A stretch of DNA of 64,000 bases from Candidatus Arsenophonus triatominarum (GCF_001640365.1 NZ_LWMI01000011.1:1-64000), one strand, 5' to 3'; shown: positions 33,226 through 44,629, counted from the first letter of the stretch. Numbers and translations are program-made. The notes: a model not told the origin generated them from the sequence alone.

Positions 33226-34143
33226 TTAGGTCTTATTTACCCTAACCGGCATTCCTGAGCGACGTTCTACGGCTTGAGCAACTAATCTCTGATCAATACC
33301 AGGTTGTTGCAAAAATGCCTTAAACTCATTGCTATATACTAATGGCATCGTTTGCGGATCATCAGATTCACGTTTAGATAATGGTTGGTGAACTTCGATG
33401 TAATAGCTTCCATCTGGCTCTTTAGAGTACTTAATCGGTTCATTAATTACCTGTACGCGAGTTCCTACCGGTATAGAGTAGAATAATGCTTCTATATCCT
33501 CAGGTCTTAAACGAATACAACCGGAACTAACACGTAATCCAATACCAAAATTGGCATTAGTACCATGGATCAAATATTGTCCCTTACCATAAGATAATCG
33601 CAAGGCATAAAGCCCCATAGGATTATCAGGCCCTGCTGGAAATACCGCCGGCAAAATAACGCCATCGGCAGCATAACGTTTACGAATATTCGGCGTCGGT
33701 GTCCAGGTTGGATTTTTAATTAATTGACTAACAGTCATCACCATTTTAGGAGTATTGGCGCCCAATTGGCCGATACCAATAGGGTAAACCATGACTTTAT
33801 TGCTTCCTTTAGGAAAATAATACAGTCGCAATTCGGCTAAATTAACGATGATACCATCACGCTTAGTCGCAGGTAATAACATTTGTGATGGAATAATCAA
33901 TGTTTTACCCGCTTTAGGTAAATAAGGATCGGTTCCTGGATTAGCTTCCAACATACCCAGCAAACCTATCTGAAATTCACTTGCAATAGCTTCCAGTGGA
34001 CGCCCATCATTAGGCACCACATAATGACTATTTTCTCCAATTAAGCGTGCTGTAGTGGATGGCAAGGAGTATTCAGCAGCACTGACATTGAAAGTCAGCC
34101 CGCTTAAAAACAACAAACCGATAAAAAATAGAATTCTCTTCAT
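33226..34143 (-). CDS. ldtE: L,D-transpeptidase LdtE-like (YnhG)
   Basis: 305 residues from the ATG at 34143, which follows AGGAGG; an upstream start at 34194 would put extra residues before the signal peptide. Signal peptide MKRILFFIGLLFLSGLTFNV ends at SAA. A LysM-like segment (VVPNDGRPLEAIASEFQIGL) is followed by the YkuD catalytic domain at about residues 95-235, whose signature HGTNANFGIGLRVSSGCIRL contains the catalytic Cys. In E. coli LdtE forms 3-3 (mDAP-mDAP) cross-links in periplasmic peptidoglycan; close relatives LdtA-C anchor Lpp. Position between lpp and sufE is the E. coli one for ynhG. Intact; slightly shorter than E. coli (334). Confidence 0.9.
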   Translation of the reverse strand: MKRILFFIGLLFLSGLTFNVSAAEYSLPSTTARLIGENSHYVVPNDGRPLEAIASEFQIGLLGMLEANPGTDPYLPKAGKTLIIPSQMLLPATKRDGIIVNLAELRLYYFPKGSNKVMVYPIGIGQLGANTPKMVMTVSQLIKNPTWTPTPNIRKRYAADGVILPAVFPAGPDNPMGLYALRLSYGKGQYLIHGTNANFGIGLRVSSGCIRLRPEDIEALFYSIPVGTRVQVINEPIKYSKEPDGSYYIEVHQPLSKRESDDPQTMPLVYSNEFKAFLQQPGIDQRLVAQAVERRSGMPVRVNKT

Positions 34144-34223
34144 ACTTTTTCCTCCTAAGGAACGTACAAAGTTTATCTGATGAATAAGCGTCACTTTAAT
34201 AATATCAGTAGTTAACTAAATGT

Positions 34224-34655
34224 TTAAGTGCTTGATTGGATAATTTTTTCGGCTCGCTGGCGGATTGTTCTGATCATAGCATGCAATCCCTGGCTTCTTG
34301 ATGGCGTTAAATGCTGCTCCAATGACAATTTTTGAAAAAATGCTTTGCTATCTGTGATCAAAATTTGTTGTCCGGTTTTATTTTGAAAAATAATTATTAC
34401 TAATGCAATCAAACCCTTAACTATAGAAGCATCGCTGTCACCAGCAAATTGGATCCTACCGTCACTATCTGGCTCCATAACAATCCAAACCTGGCTTTGA
34501 CAACCTGAGACCTGATTTTTCACTTGTTTTTGTCTATCGCTAAGAGGTAATAATTTTTCCCCTAATTCAATTAAATAAAGATATCGCTCTTCCCAGTTTT
34601 GACAACGTGAAAAATTACGCAACAATTTATTCTCATCAGGTAAGGCTGACATCAT
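34224..34655 (-). CDS. sufE: Cysteine desulfuration protein SufE
   Basis: 143 residues. Accepts persulfide sulfur from SufS on its conserved Cys (VSGCQSQVW, near residue 50) and passes it to the SufBCD scaffold. C-terminal LTPSRSQGLHAMIRTIR is typical of the family. It is the last gene of sufABCDSE, 28 bases after sufS. Intact. Start at 34655, with GGGTAGA-type weak ribosome site upstream. Confidence 0.95.
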   Translation of the reverse strand: MMSALPDENKLLRNFSRCQNWEERYLYLIELGEKLLPLSDRQKQVKNQVSGCQSQVWIVMEPDSDGRIQFAGDSDASIVKGLIALVIIIFQNKTGQQILITDSKAFFQKLSLEQHLTPSRSQGLHAMIRTIRQRAEKIIQSST

Positions 34656-34683
34656 TCTACCCTTATATGTACTTTAAAACAGA

Positions 34684-35940
34684 TTAAGCTAGTAATTTTT
34701 CAATATGTTGTAGTTTTTCAACCAAAATATCAATCTCTTCTTTAGTAGTATAAACCGCGAGCGAAGCTCGGCACATAGCTGGTACTTGATAAAAATCCAT
34801 CAATGGCAACGCACAATGGTGGCCTGTCCGTATTGCAATCGCATAATTATCTAAAAAACTACCGACATCATAAGCATGATGCTCGCCTAAATTGAAGGCA
34901 ATAACTCCTTGGCGCTCATCTGAGCCGTAAAGACGCAAAGAGTTTACCGTACTTAAACGATGATTAGCATACTGCATTAATGCAGTTTCATGAGCAGATA
35001 TTTGTTGATAACCAATATTATTAACATAACGTAATGTCTCACCTAAACCAATAATGCCAACGATATTGGGTGTGCCTGCTTCAAATCGCGATGGCGCCTT
35101 TTCGTAAGTGATATTTATTATTGCTGGCTCAGATAACGTCATACTCACTTTATCAATCATGGCTCCCCCACCTTGCCAAGGTGGTAAAGCATTTAATAAG
35201 GCCTTTTTGCCATATAAAACACCAATACCAGTAGGCCCATACAGTTTGTGACCGGAAAAAACATAAAAATCACAATCTAAATCTTGGACATCAATCATTT
35301 GGTGCACAATACTTTGCGCACCATCAAGCAAAACATGCAATTGTGCTGCTTTTTGCTCTGCACATTGGCGCGCATAAGCAATAATCTGTTTTACTGGATT
35401 AACGGTTCCCAAAACATTCGACATGTGGGTAAAAGAGAGTAATCGCGTCCGGCTATCGATTAACCTATCTAATTGTTCAAAAATTAATTTCCCATCATTA
35501 TCAATAGGTAATATACGAATATCAAAACCAATCTGGCCTGCAAGCAGATGCCAAGGAACTATATTAGCGTGATGTTCCATTTGGCTAATGATAATATTAT
35601 CGCCTGGTTTGATAAAACCATGTCCATAACTATTAGCAATTAAATTTATGCCTTCCGTTGTTCCTTTAACAAAAACAATTTCTTCAGCATTAGCAGCATG
35701 AATAAAATCAGCGACTTGCTGACGAACATTTTCCACCATCGCCGTGGCTTCACTACTCAAGCGATGGATCCCTCGATGTACCGCCGCATAGTGATGACAA
35801 AGAAATTGCCTTTCCTTTTCTATCACTTGAAGCGGTTTTTGCGCACTGGCAGCACTATCCAAATAAACCAACGGTTGATCGTTAATTTTTTCTGCCAGCA
35901 TAGGAAAATCTTTGCGAATGGATGCCACTGAAAATGTCAT
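34684..35940 (-). CDS. sufS: Cysteine desulfurase SufS
   Basis: A PLP-dependent class V aminotransferase-fold enzyme that removes sulfur from cysteine for Fe-S assembly. 418 residues (E. coli 406). Motifs: [11 protein letters not shown] at the N-terminus, [12 protein letters not shown], the PLP Lys in [13 protein letters not shown] (near residue 226) and the active-site Cys in [13 protein letters not shown] (near residue 370). It begins one base after the sufD stop, so the two genes are tightly coupled. Intact. Confidence 0.96.
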   Translation of the reverse strand: MTFSVASIRKDFPMLAEKINDQPLVYLDSAASAQKPLQVIEKERQFLCHHYAAVHRGIHRLSSEATAMVENVRQQVADFIHAANAEEIVFVKGTTEGINLIANSYGHGFIKPGDNIIISQMEHHANIVPWHLLAGQIGFDIRILPIDNDGKLIFEQLDRLIDSRTRLLSFTHMSNVLGTVNPVKQIIAYARQCAEQKAAQLHVLLDGAQSIVHQMIDVQDLDCDFYVFSGHKLYGPTGIGVLYGKKALLNALPPWQGGGAMIDKVSMTLSEPAIINITYEKAPSRFEAGTPNIVGIIGLGETLRYVNNIGYQQISAHETALMQYANHRLSTVNSLRLYGSDERQGVIAFNLGEHHAYDVGSFLDNYAIAIRTGHHCALPLMDFYQVPAMCRASLAVYTTKEEIDILVEKLQHIEKLLA

Positions 35941-35941
35941 A

Positions 35942-37261
35942 TTAAATCCCTGCCAAGCGTTGCCGAATAATATCCATTACCTTGTTACTTACACCTTCAC
36001 TATCAATAGCTTCGATGACTTCAGCTGCAAAGGCCACCATAATCATATGTTTTGCATCATTGAGATGAATACCCCGTGAACGTAAATAAAACAGCTGTTC
36101 ATCATCAATCCGGCCTACTGTAGCGCCATGACTACACTTAACATCATCAGCATAAATTTCTAACTGCGGTTTGGTGTCAATTTCGGCTTGTTTACCTAAT
36201 AACAAGTTATTATTTGTCATTTGGCCATCGGTTTTAAATGCCTGTGGCGCAACTTTAACCATACCATTAAAAACAGCTTTACTTTCATCTTGCGCGATCG
36301 TTTTATGCAACTGGCGACTTTCACAAAATGGCTGATTATGTTCAAGATAAGTTCTGGTATCAACAATTTCTCTATTTTGTGGCAACAATAAGCTATTGAG
36401 TGTTAATCTGCTACCCGCTCCATTTAATTTCACACTGGTATGATGGCGAAGTAATGCTGAGCCGATAAAAATACCGCTACTGTTTATTTGACTATCTCGA
36501 CCTGACAAGATGTCATTATGGGCAAAATGGTGACTTTGGTTGTTTTCAACGCTAAGTTTGATATGACTAAAATGACTATTATCACCAATATTAGCGGTCA
36601 ATCGACTGCCTGTCAGATGCGGCTTATCATCAACAGAAACAAAATGTTCAATAACTTGCGATTTGCAATTAGCACCAATCTCTAAATGACAGCGATAGTG
36701 ACTAGTATTAACATAATCATGGTGATTTGAACCAGAGGTAATATTCAATATATAAAGCGGTTTTTCTACCTGTTGATTAGCGGCCAATTTAATCATTAGG
36801 GGTTGAGCAGCCAGACTCTCAGTTAAATACAGGAATATTTCATCGGTCACGATAGGCGCCGGAAGCTTTGCCTGCGCATCCATCATTTGAATCTGATAAG
36901 GGCCAAAGTTATCGCTACTTAAGGCAGGGATAAGACATCCATCAAACAAAACAATTCGCCAGCCCTCAAGGGAGATAGCCAGCTGTTTTAATTGCTCAGC
37001 AGTAATTGTGTTAACTTTATCACTATTTAATTGGTATTGAGCGTTAAGTACTTTTGCCAACGGCGTATAATGCCACTCTTCATGACGAAATGGCGGAAAA
37101 CCAATTTTTTCTACCTGCTGCCAATAGGCCTGAGCTTGTTTTTCATTTGCTCTTTTACTGGCATAAAAAAGTGCCGCAAAGCTTTTTAGCGCCTGTTGAT
37201 TTAACTTTGTGACTTGCTGCTGTTTTTCTGCTCTTTCACTGTTAGTCAATAAGCCAGCCAT
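35942..37261 (-). CDS. sufD: Fe-S scaffold protein SufD
   Basis: 439 residues from [15 protein letters not shown] at 37261; this start gives the E. coli-like N-terminus (MAGL) and overlaps the end of sufC by about 20 bases, suggesting translational coupling. A longer frame to 37435 is simply an antisense-free extension into sufC. The SufBD beta-helix core is seen in the middle and the C-terminal part contains [20 protein letters not shown], with the conserved His used in cluster assembly, and a region ending [16 protein letters not shown]. Forms SufBC2D with SufB and SufC. Intact. Confidence 0.95.
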   Translation of the reverse strand: MAGLLTNSERAEKQQQVTKLNQQALKSFAALFYASKRANEKQAQAYWQQVEKIGFPPFRHEEWHYTPLAKVLNAQYQLNSDKVNTITAEQLKQLAISLEGWRIVLFDGCLIPALSSDNFGPYQIQMMDAQAKLPAPIVTDEIFLYLTESLAAQPLMIKLAANQQVEKPLYILNITSGSNHHDYVNTSHYRCHLEIGANCKSQVIEHFVSVDDKPHLTGSRLTANIGDNSHFSHIKLSVENNQSHHFAHNDILSGRDSQINSSGIFIGSALLRHHTSVKLNGAGSRLTLNSLLLPQNREIVDTRTYLEHNQPFCESRQLHKTIAQDESKAVFNGMVKVAPQAFKTDGQMTNNNLLLGKQAEIDTKPQLEIYADDVKCSHGATVGRIDDEQLFYLRSRGIHLNDAKHMIMVAFAAEVIEAIDSEGVSNKVMDIIRQRLAGI

Positions 37262-37982
37262 AGCCTTGTACCTCCAGTTTTTTGGCCAAGGTAAAATCAC
37301 CTGATTGAATAATTTTGCCTTGATGGAGAACATGAACAAAATCAGGCTGTACATAATCCAAAATACGCTGATAGTGAGTGACGATGATAAAAGCTCTTTC
37401 AGCGCTACGAAGTGAGTCCACGCCATTAGCCACAACTTTTAAGGCATCAATATCAAGACCCGAGTCGGTTTCATCTAAAATACATAACTCAGGCTCTAAC
37501 GCTGCCATCTGTAAAATATCATTGCGCTTTTTTTCTCCACCAGAGAAACCGACATTAACTGATCGAGTAAGTAAATCTTTCGGCATATCAAGTAGTTCAA
37601 TTTTATCTTCAATAAAATCCTGAAAATCAAATCTATCTAGTGGTGGCTGCTTACGATACTCTCTTACTGCATTAACCGAGGTTTGTAAGAAAAATTGATT
37701 ACTTACGCCAGGAATTTCCACCGGATATTGAAAGGCTAAAAATATACCTTCACCTGCACGTTCTTCCGGCGATAACTCAAGCAAATTTTTATTTTTGAAT
37801 AGAATTTCACCCTGTTCTACTTGATATTTTTCACGTCCTGCCAGTGTCGCTGATAATGTACTCTTGCCTGATCCATTAGGCCCCATGATTGCATGTACTT
37901 CACCCGCTTTTACTTCTAGATTTAATCCGTTAAGAATTTGATTACCTTCAATACTAACATTTAAATTTTTAACACTTAACAT
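37242..37982 (-). CDS. sufC: Fe-S assembly ATPase SufC
   Basis: An ABC-type ATPase of 246 residues that energises the SufBCD scaffold; soluble, not a transporter. Walker A is GPNGSGKST near residue 34, the Q-loop lies in FQYPVEIPGVSNQFFL, the ABC signature is FSGGEKKRNDILQMAALEPE and Walker B is CILDETDSGLDID, where E. coli has DESDSG. The H-motif is in IIVTHYQRIL. The start at 37982 is preceded by AAAGG. In-frame extension to 38030 overlaps the sufB stop at 38027 and lacks homologues. Intact. Confidence 0.95.
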   Translation of the reverse strand: MLSVKNLNVSIEGNQILNGLNLEVKAGEVHAIMGPNGSGKSTLSATLAGREKYQVEQGEILFKNKNLLELSPEERAGEGIFLAFQYPVEIPGVSNQFFLQTSVNAVREYRKQPPLDRFDFQDFIEDKIELLDMPKDLLTRSVNVGFSGGEKKRNDILQMAALEPELCILDETDSGLDIDALKVVANGVDSLRSAERAFIIVTHYQRILDYVQPDFVHVLHQGKIIQSGDFTLAKKLEVQGYGWLID

Positions 37983-38026
37983 TTCATTGGCCTTTGAATA
38001 ACTGAGTATTCTTTTAATAGGAACCA

Positions 38027-39526
38027 TCAACCCACACTATGTTCCAAACTAATTGCTAACAATTTTTGTGCTTCAACGGCAAACTCTAATGGTAATTCAG
38101 AAAAGACATCTTTACAGAAACCATTTACGATCATGGAAATGGTGTCATCCTCACTAATACCTCGTTGCAAACAATAAAAGAGTTGATCTTCACCAATACG
38201 AGATGTTGTAGCTTCATGCTCTAACTGTGCGCTACTATTTTTTACTTCAATATAAGGAAAAGTATGCGCGCCACATTGAGTGCCAATTAACATAGAATCA
38301 CATTGGGTATAATTTCTGGCGTTTTCTGCCGTCGGTAAAATCTTTACTAAACCGCGGTAACTATTTTGACTACGACCGGCTGAGATCCCTTTGGAGATGA
38401 TGGTGGAATGCGTATTCTTACCAATATGGATCATTTTTGTACCGGTATCAGCCTGTTGATTACCATTGGTTAATGCCACTGAAAAGAATTCCCCCACCGA
38501 ATTATCCCCTTGCAAAATAACACTGGGATATTTCCAAGTAATAGCCGAACCTGTTTCAGACTGTGTCCAGGACATTTTAGCATTCTCTCCCTCACATAAA
38601 GCGCGTTTGGTGACAAAGTTTAAAATGCCACCGGTTTCACTTTCACCACCTGAAAACCAGTTTTGTACGGTAGAATATTTTACTTCAGCATCTTTATGAA
38701 TAATAACTTCAACTACCGCAGCATGTAATTGATAGCTATCTCGCACCGGAGCAGAGCATCCCTCAATATAACTAACGCAACTACCTTCATCAGCAATCAA
38801 GATAGTGCGCTCAAACTGACCGGTCTTAGCCGAATTAATACGAAAATAGGTTGATAATTCCATCGGGCAACGAACCCCTCTTGGCACATAAACAAATGTC
38901 CCATCAGAAGCGACAGCAGAATTTAATGCCGCAAAAAAATTGTCTCGATTAGAAACGACCGTACCAATATATTTTTTTACTAACTCAGGATACTGTTGGA
39001 TAGCTTCACCAAAAGAGCAAAAAATAATACCAAGTTTCGCTAATTCGCTACGATAAGTTGTTGAAACAGAAACAGAGTCAAAAATAGCATCTACCGCAAC
39101 CGATTTACCCTCACGGACTGGTACACCAAGTTTATTGAATGCTTCTTCAACTTCGGCGGTCAGATAATTATTGCTATGCTCACCCCCACCCGCTGCCGAT
39201 GAATCAGTTTCAGTTTGACAAGTATCATCGCAACTATTGCAGGATGGCGCTGCATAATAACTATATTGCTGGTAGTTTAAATCAGGATAATAGCCTTTAA
39301 GCCAGTGTGGTTCTTCCATACCCAACCAATGTTGATAAGCCTCTAAACGAAACTGCAACATCCAATCAGGTTCATTACGTTTGGCTGAAATAGCTTTGAT
39401 GACCTCTTCATTGAGACCTTTAGCTAATTCATCCGTTGCAACCTGAGTGAAAAAACCCTCTTTATAACGATGCTCCGCTAACCATTGTTGAACATCATCA
39501 CTAATTTCTATATTACGCTGTGACAT
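38027..39526 (-). CDS. sufB: Fe-S scaffold protein SufB
   Basis: 499 residues (E. coli 495). Visible features: [16 protein letters not shown] near the N-terminus, a Cys-rich loop [11 protein letters not shown] around residue 97, [35 protein letters not shown] and the C-terminal [20 protein letters not shown], then the region with the conserved Cys ([20 protein letters not shown]). It is the scaffold on which clusters are built and is followed by sufC after 44 bases. Intact. Confidence 0.96.
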   Translation of the reverse strand: MSQRNIEISDDVQQWLAEHRYKEGFFTQVATDELAKGLNEEVIKAISAKRNEPDWMLQFRLEAYQHWLGMEEPHWLKGYYPDLNYQQYSYYAAPSCNSCDDTCQTETDSSAAGGGEHSNNYLTAEVEEAFNKLGVPVREGKSVAVDAIFDSVSVSTTYRSELAKLGIIFCSFGEAIQQYPELVKKYIGTVVSNRDNFFAALNSAVASDGTFVYVPRGVRCPMELSTYFRINSAKTGQFERTILIADEGSCVSYIEGCSAPVRDSYQLHAAVVEVIIHKDAEVKYSTVQNWFSGGESETGGILNFVTKRALCEGENAKMSWTQSETGSAITWKYPSVILQGDNSVGEFFSVALTNGNQQADTGTKMIHIGKNTHSTIISKGISAGRSQNSYRGLVKILPTAENARNYTQCDSMLIGTQCGAHTFPYIEVKNSSAQLEHEATTSRIGEDQLFYCLQRGISEDDTISMIVNGFCKDVFSELPLEFAVEAQKLLAISLEHSVG

Positions 39527-39538
39527 AATTTAATTCAC

Positions 39539-39907
39539 TTAAATACCAAAGCTTTCACCACAACCACAAGCGTGTTGAGCCTTAGGATTATTAAATTTGA
39601 ATACTTGATTAAGTCCCTCACGAACATAATCAACCTCAGTACCATCAATAAATGGCATTGCTTTTAGAGGAACAAAAAGTTTGGCGCCATTATTTTCAAA
39701 CAGCAAATATTCTTTAGTTGGATTATCTATCAATGCAATGACATAACCAAATCCTGCACAACCTGATTGCTTGATATTAAGAGATAATCCCTGACTAGCA
39801 GGATTTTTTTTCATTAATTTAAGAATTTGAGCAACTGCTTTATCGGTTATGGTAAGGCCCTGCCAAGTTGTTTCATTCAAAGAAAAAGTATCAACATGCT
39901 CTGCCAT
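39539..39907 (-). CDS. sufA: A-type Fe-S carrier SufA
   Basis: 122 residues from MAEHVDTFSLNETTW at 39907, chosen for the GAGG site 7 bases upstream and the family length (E. coli 122). Three conserved Cys are present: SGCAGFGY and the C-terminal CGCGESFGI. It carries newly made clusters from SufBCD to target proteins. First gene of sufABCDSE on the minus strand, 12 bases before sufB. Intact, so the whole operon is complete. Confidence 0.95.
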   Translation of the reverse strand: MAEHVDTFSLNETTWQGLTITDKAVAQILKLMKKNPASQGLSLNIKQSGCAGFGYVIALIDNPTKEYLLFENNGAKLFVPLKAMPFIDGTEVDYVREGLNQVFKFNNPKAQHACGCGESFGI

Positions 39908-40223
39908 TATTGACCTCACGAAACTAATATTTTGACTAGATTACACTATCAATGTAACTAGACTTTTTTTGCTTAATATATATATGGTAATGATAACATT
40001 TCTCACTTCAACTATTTATTTTAAGCGGATATTTTAATTAGAGTGTTTTTTCAGCAAAAAATGGCGTTTATTTTACGATTTTCAATTTATCAATCAGATT
40101 AACATATTGATAAATATTAAAAAAATAAAATTAACTCGCAAATTCAGCAATATTTAACGTGACGAACAAAGTATCGCTAAATCATCGAGTTTTTGTCGTT
40201 TAGTTATCCTTAAATGTTAACCA
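39908..40223. promoter_or_regulatory. suf operon upstream region
   Basis: About 315 AT-rich bases between menI and sufA. In relatives this region carries OxyR, IHF, IscR and Fur sites. I can point to AT-rich palindromic-looking runs (for example around 39975-39990) but no site that I would call with confidence. Confidence 0.4.
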
Positions 40224-40634
40224 TTAAATGATTACTGTTGTCAAACGACAAATACAACTTAGTCTTAATTGTTCATCAAAGATTTTTATCGACCAGACTT
40301 GTTGCCGGCGACCTAAATGAATTGTACTACATACACCGCGGACTTTTCCTGAAGATACCGGCCTAATATGGCTAGCATTAATTTCGGTACCAACTACTTT
40401 TTGATTATCTTGAGTACAGAGATAACCAGCTATCGAGCCTAACGATTCGGCTAATACCACCGAAGCACCACCATGTAGTAATCCAAACGGCTGCATGGTA
40501 CGTTGATCAACCGGCATTGTTGCTTCAATAGTATCATCACTGATACTTAACATAACAATCCCTAAATGGGATAACATACTGTTACCACTCCAACTATTAA
40601 TTTCTTCGAGGGTATAAGAACGTTGCCAAATCAT
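40224..40634 (-). CDS. menI: 1,4-dihydroxy-2-naphthoyl-CoA hydrolase (hotdog thioesterase, YdiI)
   Basis: 136 residues, the E. coli YdiI/MenI length. Hotdog-fold thioesterase with the catalytic Glu in [20 protein letters not shown] and the [12 protein letters not shown] strand typical of the family. It hydrolyses DHNA-CoA in menaquinone synthesis, though the family also acts on other acyl-CoAs. Its ATG at 40634 overlaps the stop of the broken ydiJ gene, so in the ancestor the two were cotranscribed; decay of ydiJ may have affected its expression. Intact. Confidence 0.92.
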   Translation of the reverse strand: MIWQRSYTLEEINSWSGNSMLSHLGIVMLSISDDTIEATMPVDQRTMQPFGLLHGGASVVLAESLGSIAGYLCTQDNQKVVGTEINASHIRPVSSGKVRGVCSTIHLGRRQQVWSIKIFDEQLRLSCICRLTTVII

Positions 40635-41022
40635 TTAAATATCTCCAATAACGCTTGTAAAGGATGTTTTATTGTTTCATTTTCAATTCGTTTTACTTGA
40701 CTGCGACAAGAGTAACCTGTTGCTAGACAACGTGTTTTGTGTAATTTTTGTAATCGATTTCCCCAAGATAAGGCATAAATTCCCTTTGAATTAGCTAGAT
40801 GTTTAACCTCATGACCATAAGTTCCTGCCATGCCGCAACAACCAACATTAACATTAATAAGTTGACGACCAAACTGAGCAAAAATTTTAATCCATTGCTG
40901 AGCACTATCAACTAACTATGACATTTCGGTACAATGCCCTAATAGATACCATTTTTTAGCCGTTAACTTCGCTACTGGCTTTGGCGCTAATACTGTCATC
41001 AGCCACTAATTAACTAATTTAA

Positions 41023-41214
41023 CACGAGTTTCGCACAGGCATATAAAATTCCAGAAATGGCTTAAAAGCAATGGTTAATTTGCAAGTTACTAAAACGTGT
41101 AAATTTGTTTAAATTACAATAAGTTGCTTTTAATTTATAAGATTTTGTCTATTTATATATTATGCTGAATTAAACTTAAAAATAGAGCGTTTTTTTATTG
41201 GTGCGAAAATCGTG
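41023..41214 (-). mobile_element. MITE copy 9, duplication TTTAA, in ydiJ
   Basis: 192 bp with TTTAA on each side. One end reads GCGAAAATCGTG, the same one-base variant as copy 4. Confidence 0.93.
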
Positions 41215-41507
41215 TTTAACTTCGAATTTACCCCGTTTATTACCGAGGATCTGGCTATATTCATCGCGATAACAGAGCACTAAAGCTGGATCAATACCGA
41301 CCATAGGAATTGATAATTGCGCTAAACGGTTAAGAAAATCCGCTGTTTTTTGCGCTGTTTTGGCAAAACGGGTTAAATATCCTTTAATATGCAACGCTTT
41401 TCCATTAGCAGAAAATGGCAACAATATAGGCCGATAACCTAATATTTCAATTAAATAGATAAAATCTGCAACTACCTTCGCATCATAATAACTAGTACAC
41501 GAGTTTC

Positions 41508-41699
41508 GCACCAATAAAAAAACGCTCTATTTTTAAGTTTAATTCAGCATAATATATAAATAGACAAAATCTTATAAATTAAAAGCAACTTATTGTAATT
41601 TAAACAAATTTACACGTTTTAGTAACTTGCAAATTAACCATTGCTTTTAAGCCATTTCTGGAATTTTATATGCCTGTGCGAAACTCGTGTAGTAAATGG
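41508..41699 (+). mobile_element. MITE copy 10, duplication TAGTA, in ydiJ
   Basis: 192 bp with TAGTA on each side. It interrupts ydiJ between DPFT and SYYDAKVV; deleting it with one duplication restores the ydiJ reading frame. Confidence 0.95.
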
Positions 41700-42316
41700 A
41701 TCTTGGACGACAAAAACAAATTGGCTGCGAGTCTCTTCAGGTAAGCTTTCTAATTGTGGCAATGACAGAGACAATGCTGCATGACCAGCTAATTGTTGTT
41801 GTAAACTGGATATATACAGTTGAGGAAAATCCGTTAGTCCAATCACCTTGTGACCTAGTGTTTGTATCCACCCTTGCCGTAACATAAAATTAAACCAGCG
41901 TGGCTGTTTTGCCATGAGCGGCAAAGTTAATTCAATATTGGCAACCACATAGTCACTAATTGGTCGCAAATAACGACTATAATAGAAGGCTAAAAATTTC
42001 GCCCTAAACAAGGGAACATCAATTTTAACCGGGCATTGGGTTGAACACGCTTTACAGGCTAAACAACCCGCCATCGCCTCTTTTACTTCATGGGAAAAAT
42101 CATACTGTCCACTCTTAGCTCGCAAGGTATGGTATAGGCGTGTTATTTTTTGCGGCCAAGAGAGTTTATAACTATTAATATTTCTGCAAATAACGCTAAG
42201 TTTACGCCTTGCTTAACCTGTAATCTTACCCATTCTCGCATTAACGTTACTCGGCCTTTTGGCGAATGAATTCGTTGCTGGGAAATTTTCATTGAAGGAC
42301 ACATTGGACTATTATA

Positions 42317-43194
42317 GCTAGGCGACTTAATTTTGATTACAGCATATGTATTAAAAACAGGTCATCGATAGTGCATCCTGTTTCCATCTTTTTACGTTTA
42401 GCTTGAGACCATTTATGTTCTATAGGATTTAAATCTGGTGAATACACAGGCAAATATTCTATCTGGTGTCCTGCGTTTATAATTGCCTGTTCAATATTCT
42501 TACCTTTGTGAAAGCTAGCGTTGTCCATAAAAATAACAGAATTTTCAGGAAGTTCTGGGAGCAATATTTTTGTGATCCAAACATAAAAAACATCACGATT
42601 AATATTGCAATCAAATAATCCGATAGCAAAAAGGGTTGTTCCCAATAAAGCGCCAATAACATTTGTTCTTCCCTTAGCACCCCAGTTTTTCAGGCCAAAA
42701 CAACGGTGACCTTTTGGGGAATAGCCGTGAGTTCGTGGAGTGTCATGTGAAAAACCACTTTCATCAATAAAAACAACAGATTTATCTTTTTTTTCATACT
42801 GTTGTCTTTTTTGCTGATGTGCCAGCCTGTCGCTTTCGTTGGTTTTTGGATGGAATAGAGTTTTTTTTTATAGGTTAATCCCAGCTTTTTAAGGGATTGC
42901 CAAATAGTCTTTTTACAAACACCGAATCGCTCTGCCCGTTCCTTTTGGTAAGCATCTGGATACTGTTCCACATCTTTTGCTAAAGCATTTTTATCGAGCT
43001 TCCTCTTACGTGGCGTTGAATTTTTTGGCTCTGGTCGTTTAAGCCAACGTACTAAAGACGCTTTTCCAATACGGAATTGTTTCGCAGTTTCTCGAATTGT
43101 TAAACCTTCGGCTTTCCTTACAGATATTACTTTACGTCGAAAATCAATTGTATAACTCATAACACACCTTGTGATCAAAATTAAGTCGCCTAGC
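42317..43194 (-). mobile_element. IS630-family element, copy g (878 bp), in ydiJ
   Basis: TA at 42315-42316 and 43195-43196. The first poly-A tract has 9 A and the second 8, intermediate between the common split type and the single-frame copy. Confidence 0.95.
42337..43160 (-). CDS. IS630-family transposase, one frame break (copy g)
   Basis: The N-terminal part reads on through the first tract (A9) as far as the second tract (A8), after which it shifts and stops at 42693. The DDE half continues in another frame to 42337. Only one slippage event would be needed for a full product. Confidence 0.8.
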
Positions 43195-44629
43195 TATAAT
43201 ACTTCTTTGTTGAGGATCACACATATCCATCACCGGGCGAACATGTAATACCCCTGCATCAACATGCCCAAACTGCCATAAGCTAAATTATTGCGGTCAA
43301 GCAACGCACGAAATTCAGCAATGTAATCGGCTAAATGCTCCGGTGGCACGCAAGTATCCTCTACGAACGGTATCGGTTTTGCTAATCCTTTAGTATTAGC
43401 CAACAGGCCAACTGCTTTTTTTCTCATCGTATAGATATTTTCAATATCTGCTAATTGATAGCATATATGATAATCAAGGATCCCCGAATTACCGGCTTGG
43501 ATTAACTTATCCAATTGTGAACATAAGCGGGTTAATTGTTGATTAATTTTTTCTTCACTATCCCCACTAAATTCAACAATATTTAATGTTGATAATTTTT
43601 TGTCATCAACATCGTTAATTAATTTACTCACTGAATGCCAGATAATATCATCACGCGCTAAAGAGAGGATTTTAGTATCAACCGTTTCCACTGATAATGC
43701 TTTGGCTGCCACCATAACTGATGCATTACGTAACGCTGAATCAAATGAGTCATACTTTATATTAACTAATCGTCTTACTTTAAGTAATGGGGTAATATTT
43801 AGCTTAGCTTCGGTAATGAAAGCCAGCGTCCCTTCAGAGCCGGTTAAAATTCGGGTTAAACCAAATTGCGTCATAGTATCGTCAAACACGTGTCGCAAAT
43901 CATAACCGGTTAAAATCTATTTAATCGCGGAAATTTAGCCAAAATTAGCTGTCGCTGCTGACGACAATGGTGATAAACGGTGCGATATATGCGACCAATA
44001 GTTTATTGCTGCTGTGAAAAACGCTCCGCCAACTCAACTGTCATCGGATAGGTTTCTAATACCTCTCCACCAAGTAAAATAGCTTTAACACTTAGTACAT
44101 GATCCGATATTTTACCATAAACTAATGAGCCTTGACCTGATGCATCAGTATTGATCATTCCACCCAAAGTGGCTCGGTTACTGGTTGATAATTCAGGTGA
44201 AAAAAAATAACCATTAAGGTGCCAAAAATTGGTTAAGTTGATCTTTTATCACACCAGCTTAGACTCTAACCCATTTTTCTGCCACATTAATTTGCAAAAT
44301 TTTTTGCATATAGCGCGACATATCAACCACAATGCCTTCAGTCAAAACCTGGCCATTGGTGCCCTGTCCCGCCACCTCTGGGTGTAAAGGTTAATGACTG
44401 AAATTGTTTATCAATGGCAAGTTTCGCCAACAATTGAACATCGCTAGTCGAACGTGGATAGACAACAGCTTGAGGTGTAAGTTGATAAATACTATTATCT
44501 GTTGCCATTGATAAACGTTCAGCATAACTGGTGGTTAAATCTCAGCTAAAACCTCCGTCTTTTAATGTAGTTAAGATAGGTTGTTATCTACTGACTGATT
44601 TGATGAGCGCGTCCTATACGTGGAATCAT

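Larger units (their letters stand above)
40631..44629 (-). pseudogene. ydiJ: ydiJ (FAD-linked oxidase with Fe-S C-terminal half), heavily disrupted
   Basis: E. coli YdiJ has about 1018 residues: an FAD_binding_4 domain and a GlpC-like Fe-S/CCG half, recently linked to D-2-hydroxyglutarate oxidation. All parts can be traced here: MIPRIGRAHQISQ near 44629, the FAD region about 44520-43910 in several frames, RHVFDDTMTQFGLTRILTGS at 43890, AEDTCVPPEHLADY-like segment at about 43340, then IS630 copy g. Next come SHEVKEAMAGCLACKACSTQ (ferredoxin Cys) at 42100, VVQDPFT, MITE copy 10, SYYDAKVVADFIYLIEILGY, MITE copy 9, and the end CCGMAGTYGHEVKHLANSKG to QALLEIFK. There are at least five frameshifts besides the three insertions. 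Confidence 0.92.

Noticed and set aside
37262..37435. N-terminal extension of sufD
   Set aside because: The extension lies entirely within sufC coding sequence and has no family counterpart; MAGL at 37261 matches the E. coli start.
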